Positions 1 to 5,285 of a DNA stretch of 5,285 bases are shown one piece after another. Position 1 is the stretch's first letter, and the number at the start of each line of letters is the position of its first letter. The position numbers and the translations under genes are program-made. Location of the stretch: contig QIDL01000299.1 in assembly GCA_003228415.1 (NCBI GenBank), forward strand, positions 1-5,285. The letters are read 5' to 3'. The stretch is from Gammaproteobacteria bacterium (GTDB lineage Bacteria; Pseudomonadota; Gammaproteobacteria; Pseudomonadales; Azotimanducaceae). The notes below the pieces were generated by a model. That model was not told the origin of the DNA and did no database searches. It worked only from the letters and a program-made list of their open reading frames with translations.

Positions 1-477
1 TTGCGCCTCCAGATCGAAGTAATAAAGATCGTTGGCACGAACGTAGGAGATGTAATTCCCGAGTGGTGAGAAGTGAAAATCGGTCTGACGGCTACCCGGC
101 TGGGTAAAAACCTTCAGGGCCCCGGTCGTGACATCGAACAGATAACCCGCGCCAGCGGCGGGAATGAGCAGATCGCGGCCGTTGGGATTGAATTCGAATG
201 CAGTGATTCCGGTATTGAACAACCGCTTGCGCTCTCGCTCCGCCTTCTCTGCAGCACTCAAACTGGTCGAATCAGTCACCAGTTCTCTGGCGTCCAGCCA
301 GCAGCGGCTTGTCTCACTGGCCAGATCGAAGCGCCAGAGATCCAGACGCTCTCGATCGTCGCTCGAGGGCTGCAAGTAAGCGACGTAGCCGCCGTCCGGA
401 GCAAACGCGAATTGCGAAGGCAGGGTGCCGCCCAGTGGCGGATTTCCAAACAGCCGTTCGACAGTCAGATCAGCCAT
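1..477 (-). CDS. Dipeptidyl-peptidase IV-like serine peptidase (S9 family), N-terminal part, truncated by window edge
   Basis: The frame is open for 159 codons from ATG at 477-475 to the window edge, so the gene continues beyond position 1. The protein starts MADLTVERLFGNPPLGG and continues with APDGGYVAYL, a DDRERLDLWRFDLAS stretch, an LSAAEKAERERKRL helix, and repeated beta-blade strings such as FEFNPNGRDLLIP and FSPLGNYISYVR. This is the usual N-terminal beta-propeller layout of bacterial DPP IV. The C-terminal alpha/beta-hydrolase domain with the Ser-Asp-His triad lies outside the window, so catalytic competence cannot be judged. Family knowledge: such enzymes release Xaa-Pro (or Xaa-Ala) dipeptides from peptide N-termini. 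An in-frame TGA at 496-498 leaves at most six extra residues upstream, so there is no room for a signal peptide and the product looks cytoplasmic. No clear Shine-Dalgarno is visible. It lies downstream of pepQ on the same strand, which fits a joint proline-peptide role. A generic S9 oligopeptidase is the main alternative. Confidence 0.85.
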   Translation of the reverse strand, partial: MADLTVERLFGNPPLGGTLPSQFAFAPDGGYVAYLQPSSDDRERLDLWRFDLASETSRCWLDARELVTDSTSLSAAEKAERERKRLFNTGITAFEFNPNGRDLLIPAAGAGYLFDVTTGALKVFTQPGSRQTDFHFSPLGNYISYVRANDLYYFDLEAQ

Positions 478-770
478 AGATGTCAAGGTTACCGGTCAAT
501 GAATGTCAGAGCCGCGGCCGGTTCAAGAAGACGCCGCAGCAGGTTGCCCTCCAGAATACTCGAATCCGGGAGTCGGTAAGCATCGAGGTCGAGGACTGGC
601 TATGAGCACCGTCAGCGGCCAACCGAGTGAGCGAATTGACCTCCTCCTGGAGGGCAAGTTCGTGAAGCGAGGGGATCGCGGAGCGATTGGACGAGGTGCT
701 CATAGCCAGTCCTCGACCTCGATGCGGTTGCCAGCTTGCCGGTTTCTGACAAATTCTGGACGGCAGCCGG
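478..770. other. Intergenic region between pepQ and the S9 peptidase
   Basis: This is a 293-bp gap between two same-strand peptidase genes. Its main content is the long inverted repeat described separately. A minus-strand reading frame of 65 codons (703 to 506) starts inside the repeat, with GAGG seven bases before its ATG. Its product has no family I recognise and ends in an atypical FWRATCCGVF segment, so I do not call it a gene. No intrinsic terminator with a T-run follows pepQ. I found no convincing sigma-70 promoter for the S9 peptidase. Confidence 0.5.
580..725. repeat. Perfect 31-bp inverted repeat flanking an 84-bp core
   Basis: The left arm 580-610 and right arm 695-725 are exact reverse complements over 31 bases. 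Pairing stops abruptly on both sides: 579/726 and 611/694 do not pair. Each arm carries an ATG facing the core (602-604 on plus, 703-701 on minus) preceded by GAGG. The arm-core-arm length keeps one frame, so the core is open from either ATG for exactly 28 codons and then reads through the opposite arm as GAHSQSSTSM. No target-site duplication is evident just outside the arms. The 84-base loop and absence of a T-run argue against an ordinary intrinsic terminator. Possible explanations are a small non-autonomous mobile element, an invertible segment, a long structured RNA, or an assembly fold-back. The sequence alone does not separate these. Confidence 0.95.
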
Positions 771-2096
771 CTAGCGGCCGAACGCGTCGCGGGTCAGATT
801 CTCCACTCCGTCATCGGTGAGCACGACGTTGTCTTCGATACGAATGCCACCAAAGGGGATCAGAGCATCTACCAGCGACCAGTCGATGAGATCGCCGCTG
901 GCCCCGTTTCTAGCCCGATCCAACAGCTGCGGGATGAAATACAGACCGGGTTCTATGGTGACCGGCATACCCGGTTCCAGGGCGCGAGTGAGCCGCAGGG
1001 CTGCATAATTTTCCGGTGGCGGCACGACGCCACCTTCGATGCCGCTCTGCTGGCCGCCTACGTCGTGGGTCTGCAGGCCGATGAGGTGTCCGAGTCCGTG
1101 CGGTAGAAACGTCTCCGTGATGCCCGCTTCGAAGGCGCTCGCAGCACTGCAGGTGACAAGACCTGCCTCCTCGAGAATTCCGGCGAGGCGCACGTGCATA
1201 TCGACGTGCAGATCCAGGTACGCTGTGCCTGGCGAGATGTGATCGATGAGACTCTGCTGAGCAGCATCCAGCCGGCCGATCAGTTCCGCGAAAAGGCTGC
1301 CTGGATTGCTGGCGTAGGTTCGGGTGATGTCCGCGGCGTAGCCGTTGTGATTGCCACCCGCATCAATGAGGAAGCTACGCACCTCTGCCGGTGGCGATCT
1401 ATCGTAGTGCTGGTAGTGAAGCACGCCCGCGTGCTCGTTCAATGCCACGATATTTGAGTACGGCAACTCTCTCGCAAGTTGTTCCGAGGCCGCGAGATAG
1501 TCGAGATTGATTTGAAACTCACTCAAACCCTGCTCGAAAGCAGCCCGAGCCGCCAGGTGGCCGCGCACCGCTTTGGCAGTTGCCGCTCGCATGCAGGCGA
1601 GTTCGAAGGCCGTTTTCGTGGCGCGCTCGAAGTGCAGGTGATTGATCAGCAGAGATGGATTCAGATCCTGAGTGAGAAAATTTTCGGGGCCACCAGGGCC
1701 TGGTTCGCCCACGAAGGCGATGTGATTGCCACTGGCGAGGGCGGCACGTTCGATATTCCTCAGCAGTGCAGCAGCGTCAACACAGACTTCGACCTCGAAT
1801 TCACCGGCCCAGCCAGGCAACTCCGGCGCCTGGTGCCAGTAATCGTCCGGCTGCAGGAAGTATAGTTTCGAGCGCCTGCCCGGCACGATCAACAGCGCGC
1901 TACCTTCGGCAAGCTCGCTGGGACACCACTGCAGAAAATGCGGATTGATCCTGTGCGGCGGCGACTGATCATCGAGAAAGTAGTTCCTGCTGATGCCGGC
2001 GGTCACAATCGCGGCATCGTAACCGGCGAATGCCAGTGCGCGTGCCCAGCGCTCTGAGATTTGCTCGAGGTGGTCTTTGAAGCCGGGATCATCCAT
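771..2096 (-). CDS. pepQ: Xaa-Pro dipeptidase (prolidase), M24B family
   Basis: The product (441 residues) would hydrolyse Xaa-Pro dipeptides to a free amino acid plus proline in the cytoplasm, using a dinuclear metal centre. It resembles E. coli PepQ (443 residues) throughout: an N-terminal domain with FLDDQSPPHRINPHF (40-54), DDYWH (84-88), FELACMRAA (164-172), then the pita-bread catalytic domain with PYSNIVALNEHAGVLHY (212-228). All five expected metal ligands are visible: Asp245 (LIDAG), Asp256 (AADITRT), His337 (HGLGH), Glu382 (TIEPG) and Glu421 (RIEDN). The frame extends upstream to an ATG at 2162. I chose the ATG at 2096 because the product then aligns with E. coli PepQ from its first residues, and because a TATACT box lies inside the extension. 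The start has no Shine-Dalgarno. The gene diverges from the molybdenum hydroxylase operon and is followed on the same strand by a DPP IV-like peptidase, a likely source of its dipeptide substrates. No truncation or missing catalytic residue is seen. Confidence 0.96.
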   Translation of the reverse strand: MDDPGFKDHLEQISERWARALAFAGYDAAIVTAGISRNYFLDDQSPPHRINPHFLQWCPSELAEGSALLIVPGRRSKLYFLQPDDYWHQAPELPGWAGEFEVEVCVDAAALLRNIERAALASGNHIAFVGEPGPGGPENFLTQDLNPSLLINHLHFERATKTAFELACMRAATAKAVRGHLAARAAFEQGLSEFQINLDYLAASEQLARELPYSNIVALNEHAGVLHYQHYDRSPPAEVRSFLIDAGGNHNGYAADITRTYASNPGSLFAELIGRLDAAQQSLIDHISPGTAYLDLHVDMHVRLAGILEEAGLVTCSAASAFEAGITETFLPHGLGHLIGLQTHDVGGQQSGIEGGVVPPPENYAALRLTRALEPGMPVTIEPGLYFIPQLLDRARNGASGDLIDWSLVDALIPFGGIRIEDNVVLTDDGVENLTRDAFGR

Positions 2097-2102
2097 GGCG
2101 CC

Positions 2103-2108
2103 AGTATA
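2103..2108 (-). promoter_or_regulatory. Candidate -10 box for pepQ
   Basis: The minus strand reads TATACT, five of six bases of the sigma-70 -10 consensus. It ends six bases before the chosen pepQ ATG. Transcription would then begin at or next to the A of ATG, giving a leaderless message. This would agree with the absence of a Shine-Dalgarno. The lack of a recognisable -35 keeps confidence low. Confidence 0.35.
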
Positions 2109-2173
2109 ACAACTCAAATCATTCCCCCCTTCCCACACTCGTGTTAGATTCCTCGATCGCATTCACTCGTCCC

Positions 2174-2180
2174 AAGGGGG
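2174..2180 (+). promoter_or_regulatory. Ribosome-binding site of the FAD-subunit gene
   Basis: AAGGGGG lies four bases before the ATG at 2185 and fixes that start for the first gene of the molybdenum hydroxylase operon. Confidence 0.7.
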
Positions 2181-2184
2181 ATTC

Positions 2185-3060
2185 ATGGGTTCGTACGCCT
2201 ACGTGGCGCCTGGTACCGTGGCGGAAGCCGTGGCGGTTCTGCAGGATCATGCCAGTCGAAACAAGCGGGCTCAGGTGCTTGCTGGTGGAACCGATGTACT
2301 CGTGCAGATGCGCACGATGGATCGGGAACCACGCACCATCGTCGACATCAAGACCATCGAGGAGATGAATCGTCTCGACATCGGTGCTGAACAGACATAC
2401 ATCGGCGCGGCCGTGGCCAGCGCCATATTGAACGAAAACGACACGCTCAGGGGACTGTTCCCCGGCCTGCTGGAAGCGGCCGAGCTGATCGGCTCCACCC
2501 AGATACAAGGTCGCGCATCCATTGGCGGTAACCTCTGCAATGCTTCACCTGCCGGAGACACTATCCCTGCTTTGATAGTAAATGCGGCGGTCTGTGTGAT
2601 TGCAGGCCCCGCTGGTGAGCGGGAACTGGCGGCCGAGGATTTCGTCACCGGCGTCGGCACCAACGCGCTGGCGGCCGGTGAGTTGCTGCTGGGGATCAGA
2701 CTCGACAACCCGTCGGCGAAGACCCGCGATGCTTATCTGCGCTTCATTCCACGCACGGAAATGGATATCGCGGTGGCAGGCTGTGGGCTCAGGCTCAGTT
2801 TCGATGATAGCGGCATCTGCACCGCGGCCAGGGCCGCGATCGGGGCGGTAGCACCCACGGTGTTGCTGGTCCCCGCGGCCGCTGAGGCGCTGGTCGGGTC
2901 GAAAGTCGATGATGCGGCGTTGGCCGCTGCTGGAGCCGCCTGCAGCGCAGCGTCGTCACCCATCACCGACAAGCGCGGCACGGCGGACTATCGTCGCAAA
3001 ATCGTCGCGGTATTGTGTCGCCGTGCTGGCGCGATCGCTCGCGATAGAGCTCTCGGTTAA
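2185..3060 (+). CDS. Molybdenum hydroxylase, FAD-binding medium subunit (CoxM/CutM-like)
   Basis: The product (291 residues) is the flavin subunit of a xanthine dehydrogenase / CO dehydrogenase-type enzyme. It takes electrons from the [2Fe-2S] subunit and passes them to an acceptor. The FAD-binding PCMH-type domain covers about residues 1-175. It has the pyrophosphate-binding AGGTD at 33-37 and the second FAD motif SIGGNLCNASPAGD at 112-125. The C-terminal CO dehydrogenase flavoprotein domain covers about 177-285, with RTEMDIAVAG at 190-199 and DKRGTADYRR at 262-271. Length is normal for separate medium subunits (roughly 260-300), with no signal peptide or membrane segment, so it is cytoplasmic. 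A good ribosome-binding site supports the ATG. It is the first gene of the operon and ends 17 bp before the [2Fe-2S] gene. The C-terminal third is very alanine-rich, which is common in GC-rich genomes. The subunit type is secure; the enzyme's substrate is unknown. Confidence 0.95.
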   Translation: MGSYAYVAPGTVAEAVAVLQDHASRNKRAQVLAGGTDVLVQMRTMDREPRTIVDIKTIEEMNRLDIGAEQTYIGAAVASAILNENDTLRGLFPGLLEAAELIGSTQIQGRASIGGNLCNASPAGDTIPALIVNAAVCVIAGPAGERELAAEDFVTGVGTNALAAGELLLGIRLDNPSAKTRDAYLRFIPRTEMDIAVAGCGLRLSFDDSGICTAARAAIGAVAPTVLLVPAAAEALVGSKVDDAALAAAGAACSAASSPITDKRGTADYRRKIVAVLCRRAGAIARDRALG

Positions 3061-3077
3061 CGGGTCAGGAAGTCATA

Positions 3078-3581
3078 ATGAGCAAGGTACAGGTATCCAC
3101 ATCCATCAACGAAGAAACCATCGAGTTTCTTTGCGAACCCGAGCAGACGCTACTGGATGTGCTGAGAGAGAACTTAGGCAAAACCGGCACCAAAGAAGGA
3201 TGCGCCACCGGCGATTGCGGCGCCTGCAGCGTGCTGTTGAACGGTCGTCTGGTCTGTTCCTGCCTGGTGCTGGCAGTGGAATGCCAGGATGCCGAGGTCA
3301 CCACGATCGAAGGAATCGCGACAGACCAAGGTCTGCATCCGATTCAGCAGAAGTTCCTGGAGCACGCCGCGCTGCAATGCGGGATCTGCACCCCGGGATA
3401 CATCATCGCCACGAAAGCGTTGCTGGAGAAAATTCCCAACCCGGACGAACAGACCATTCGCTACTGGCTGGCAGGAAATCTATGTCGGTGCACGGGCTAC
3501 GATAAAATTGTCAGGGCGGTACAGGACGTGGCGACCGAGTTGGCCTCCGAGGTAAGAGACGCAAGCCCGGAAGCACAATGA
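3078..3581 (+). CDS. Molybdenum hydroxylase, [2Fe-2S] small subunit (CoxS/CutS-like)
   Basis: The product (167 residues) carries the two [2Fe-2S] clusters that link the Mo centre to FAD. The N-terminal plant-ferredoxin-like domain binds one cluster through Cys42, Cys47, Cys50 and Cys62 (GCATGDCGAC, then C after 11 residues). The C-terminal four-helix domain binds the Mo-proximal cluster through Cys101, Cys104, Cys136 and Cys138 (QCGICTPG and CRCTGY). All eight expected ligands are present. Gln100 just before Cys101 is the conserved residue near the pterin in this family. Further cysteines at 19, 60 and 69 are not expected ligands. Length is typical (about 150-170). The start is supported by CAGGAAG at 3066-3072, five bases before the ATG. 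The gene lies 17 bp after the FAD gene and 18 bp before the Mo-subunit gene, so the three are almost certainly cotranscribed and form one cytoplasmic complex. Confidence 0.97.
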   Translation: MSKVQVSTSINEETIEFLCEPEQTLLDVLRENLGKTGTKEGCATGDCGACSVLLNGRLVCSCLVLAVECQDAEVTTIEGIATDQGLHPIQQKFLEHAALQCGICTPGYIIATKALLEKIPNPDEQTIRYWLAGNLCRCTGYDKIVRAVQDVATELASEVRDASPEAQ

Positions 3582-3583
3582 TT

Positions 3584-3589
3584 GAGGAG
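3584..3589 (+). promoter_or_regulatory. Ribosome-binding site deciding the GTG start of the Mo subunit
   Basis: GAGGAG lies ten bases before GTG 3600-3602, a slightly long spacing. The preceding gene stops in the same frame at 3579-3581, so the only other in-frame start upstream is TTG at 3582, which has no Shine-Dalgarno. The first in-frame ATG (3711) would remove the conserved N-terminal GTRPIRPDGVDKVTG segment. Confidence 0.6.
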
Positions 3590-3599
3590 ATGTAGGCAA

Positions 3600-5285
3600 G
3601 TGGCAGAAGCACAACAATACAAGTCGATCGGCACTCGGCCCATCCGCCCGGATGGGGTGGATAAAGTCACCGGTCGCGCTCAGTTCGGCGCAGATCTGAA
3701 CCTGCCTAACATGCTGTATGGCTCGGTGCTCCGGAGCCCGCACGCCCATGCGAAGATCAAGAGTGTCGATGTGAGCGGGGCGTTGGCCATGCCGGGCGTC
3801 TATGCCGCGATATCCGGTGCCGATTTCCCGGCCGGAGGGTCGGGTGCGGTTGGCGGTGAAGGCGGCGGTGACGTGGCCGACGTTGCTAAAAATGTCATGG
3901 CTCGCGACAAGGTGCTGTATCACGGTCATGCGGTGGCGGCAGTCGCTGCGACTTCCATCTCTCTGGCCGAAGCGGCGCTGAAAGCCATCACGGTGGAATA
4001 CCAACCGCTCACTCCAGTGCTGGACCTGGACGCCGCGATGCTACCGGATGCACCCTTGCTGGATGAGAAGTGTTTTACTAAGAACCTTCCAGAACCTGCT
4101 GATAAACCAAGCAATATTGCAGCGGTGATGAACCTGGCCCGAGGCGATGTCGAGCAGGGATTCGAGCAGGCCGACGTGATCGTCGAGGGCGACTATCGAG
4201 TTCCCATGGCGCACCAGGGATACATCGAGCCGCATGCCTGTGTGGCGACGATGAATGAAGCCGGCCAGGCAACTGTCTGGTGCTGTACTCAGGGTCATTT
4301 CGATTTCCGCGCCATGACCTCCAAGATTCTCAATATGAATGTGGCAGATCTGAAGTTTATCGCCTCAGAGATCGGTGGCGGTTTCGGCGGCAAGACGGTG
4401 GTGTATCTGGAGCCGCTTGCCGTGCTTCTCTCACAGCAATCGAGACGCCCGGTGAAGATGATGATGACCCGTGAGGAGGTGTTTCGAGCGACGGGCCCCA
4501 CCTCGGGAACTCGCTGCAAGGTGAAGGTTGGCGCAAAAAAGGATGGAACGATCACCGCGGCCACCGCGTGGCTCGCATATGAAGCAGGCGCATTCGCCGG
4601 TGCACCCATGGGTCCTGGCGCAATGTGCATATTTGCACCCTATGACCTCGAAAACTTCAAGGTCGAGGCCTTCGATGTGCTGGTCAACAAACCGAAGGTA
4701 GCCGCGTATCGCGCGCCAGGCGCGCCGCAATCCATGCATGCCATGGAGTCGGCACTGGACGATCTGGCGATCGAGTTGAAGATGGATCCCATCGATCTCC
4801 GGCTCAAAAACGCCGCCGACGAAGGCACCCAGGCCGCCTATGGACCCAAGTTTCCGGCGATCGGCCTGAAGGCGTGTCTGGAGGCTGCCAGGAAACATCC
4901 GAACTATACTAGTCCGGTACCTGAAGGCGCAGGCCGGGGTGTGGCGGTCGGGTTCTGGTTCAATGTCGGTATGCAGTCGAGCGCGGAAGTGCACATCAAC
5001 GAAAACGGCACGGTCCAACTGATTGAAGGCAGCCCCGATATTGGCGGATCGCGGGCTTCGATGTGCCTGATGGCCTCAGAGACCCTCGGCGTGCCCTATG
5101 AACAGATCCGGGCACTGGTTGGGGATACCGAGAGCACCGGTTTCAGCAACGTTACCGGCGGTAGCCGCACTACTTTTGCGACCGGCATGGCGGTCATACA
5201 GGCCTGTGAAGACATCATTACTCAGTGTAAGGCGCGTGCCGCAGTAACCTGGGGCATGGATGAAGATCAGGTCGACTGGCAGGAC
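3600..5285 (+). CDS. Molybdenum hydroxylase, molybdopterin-binding large subunit (CoxL/XDH-like), 3' end outside window
   Basis: The frame is open from GTG 3600 to the window edge: 562 codons, roughly three quarters of the usual 750-800. The product should hydroxylate an organic substrate, with water as oxygen source, at a Mo-pterin centre. The a/b hammerhead domain (about 10-135) begins GTRPIRPDGVDKVTGRAQFG (11-30) and contains LYGSVLRSPHAHAKI. The Mo-binding domain shows TQGHFDFR (230-237, the conserved Gln231), GGGFGGK (259-265), AAYRAPGAPQ (368-377), DLRLKN (399-404) and GSPDIGGSRAS (477-487). The CO dehydrogenase loop AYRCSFR is absent. Thr266 replaces the Glu that follows GGGFGGK in xanthine dehydrogenases. 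Gly483 replaces the Gln of the usual GQG motif. A glycine-rich stretch at 79-90 is a probable loop. The catalytic Glu near the C-terminus is beyond the window. The subunit type is certain; the substrate is not, and Mo-subunit sequence names such as carbon monoxide or xanthine dehydrogenase would be overcalls. Confidence 0.95.
   Translation, partial: MAEAQQYKSIGTRPIRPDGVDKVTGRAQFGADLNLPNMLYGSVLRSPHAHAKIKSVDVSGALAMPGVYAAISGADFPAGGSGAVGGEGGGDVADVAKNVMARDKVLYHGHAVAAVAATSISLAEAALKAITVEYQPLTPVLDLDAAMLPDAPLLDEKCFTKNLPEPADKPSNIAAVMNLARGDVEQGFEQADVIVEGDYRVPMAHQGYIEPHACVATMNEAGQATVWCCTQGHFDFRAMTSKILNMNVADLKFIASEIGGGFGGKTVVYLEPLAVLLSQQSRRPVKMMMTREEVFRATGPTSGTRCKVKVGAKKDGTITAATAWLAYEAGAFAGAPMGPGAMCIFAPYDLENFKVEAFDVLVNKPKVAAYRAPGAPQSMHAMESALDDLAIELKMDPIDLRLKNAADEGTQAAYGPKFPAIGLKACLEAARKHPNYTSPVPEGAGRGVAVGFWFNVGMQSSAEVHINENGTVQLIEGSPDIGGSRASMCLMASETLGVPYEQIRALVGDTESTGFSNVTGGSRTTFATGMAVIQACEDIITQCKARAAVTWGMDEDQVDWQD

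Larger units (their letters stand above)
2097..2184. promoter_or_regulatory. Divergent intergenic control region
   Basis: These 88 bp separate pepQ (minus) from the FAD-subunit gene (plus), so both promoters and any shared operator must lie here or in the neighbouring coding sequence. Toward pepQ a TATACT hexamer (reverse of 2103-2108) is a good -10 match, but no convincing -35 lies 16-18 bases upstream. Toward the oxidoreductase operon only weak matches exist (TAGATT at 2145-2150). CACTCGT occurs twice in direct orientation (2136-2142 and 2164-2170), 28 bp apart. It could be a regulator half-site pair or chance. No regulator gene is in the window. Confidence 0.5.

Noticed and set aside
481..486. 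A perfect TTGACA on the minus strand just before the S9 peptidase ATG
   Set aside because: It lies three bases from the start codon, so the matching -10 would fall inside the gene, and none is found at 16-18 bp spacing.
73..579. A 168-codon plus-strand open frame at the left end
   Set aside because: It lies antisense to the S9 peptidase, whose product has clear family motifs. The plus-strand product is Arg/Ser/Gln-rich with no recognisable domain.
580..725. The inverted repeat as the pepQ rho-independent terminator
   Set aside because: The loop is 84 bases and no T-run follows the second arm on the minus strand.
503..820. A 105-codon plus-strand frame through the inverted repeat
   Set aside because: Its only notable part is the repeat read in frame. 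It then runs into the antisense of pepQ and has a low-complexity tail.
2097..2162. A 22-residue N-terminal extension of PepQ from ATG 2162
   Set aside because: The extension has no counterpart in E. coli PepQ and overlaps the candidate -10 box. The shorter start matches the family length.
3480..4004. A 174-codon minus-strand frame
   Set aside because: It is antisense to the end of the [2Fe-2S] gene and the start of the Mo-subunit gene, with no domain of its own.
4431..5018. A 195-codon minus-strand frame
   Set aside because: It is antisense to the Mo subunit, which carries continuous family motifs over the same stretch. It is a shadow frame typical of GC-rich coding DNA.
2185..5285. Naming the operon coxMSL (aerobic CO dehydrogenase)
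   Set aside because: The large subunit lacks the AYRCSFR loop with the copper-binding Cys, so gene order alone does not justify the name.

Overview
This is a GC-rich (by eye near 60%), densely coding bacterial window. The protein types and gene arrangement suggest a proteobacterium, most likely a gammaproteobacterium, because the PepQ resembles E. coli PepQ along its full length. No taxonomic marker is present, so this is an inference. There are no RNA genes, insertion sequences, CRISPR arrays or phage genes.

The left half (minus strand) holds two proline-specific peptidases. The order of transcription is pepQ (2096 to 771), a 293-bp gap, then the N-terminal third or less of a dipeptidyl-peptidase IV-like S9 enzyme (477 to the window edge). 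DPP IV removes Xaa-Pro dipeptides from peptide N-termini, and PepQ splits Xaa-Pro dipeptides, so the two could act in series in proline-peptide salvage. The gap between them contains a perfect 31-bp inverted repeat (580-610 / 695-725) around an 84-bp core. This is the least explained structure in the window.

The right half (plus strand) is a three-gene operon for a molybdenum hydroxylase of the xanthine dehydrogenase / CO dehydrogenase family, in the order FAD subunit (2185-3060), [2Fe-2S] subunit (3078-3581), molybdopterin subunit (3600 to the window edge, 562 codons seen). The gaps are only 17 and 18 bp. Electrons would pass from substrate at the Mo centre through two [2Fe-2S] clusters to FAD. 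The order is that of coxMSL. However, the Mo subunit lacks the CO dehydrogenase active-site loop, lacks the purine-binding Glu of xanthine dehydrogenase, and has Gly where the usual cofactor-contacting Gln lies. The substrate therefore cannot be named from sequence.

The two halves diverge from an 88-bp intergenic region (2097-2184). It holds a good ribosome-binding site for the FAD-subunit gene and a TATACT box placed so that pepQ mRNA could be leaderless. I see no clear evidence of a wholly new system. The inverted-repeat cassette and the unusual Mo-site residues are the points that deserve checking.
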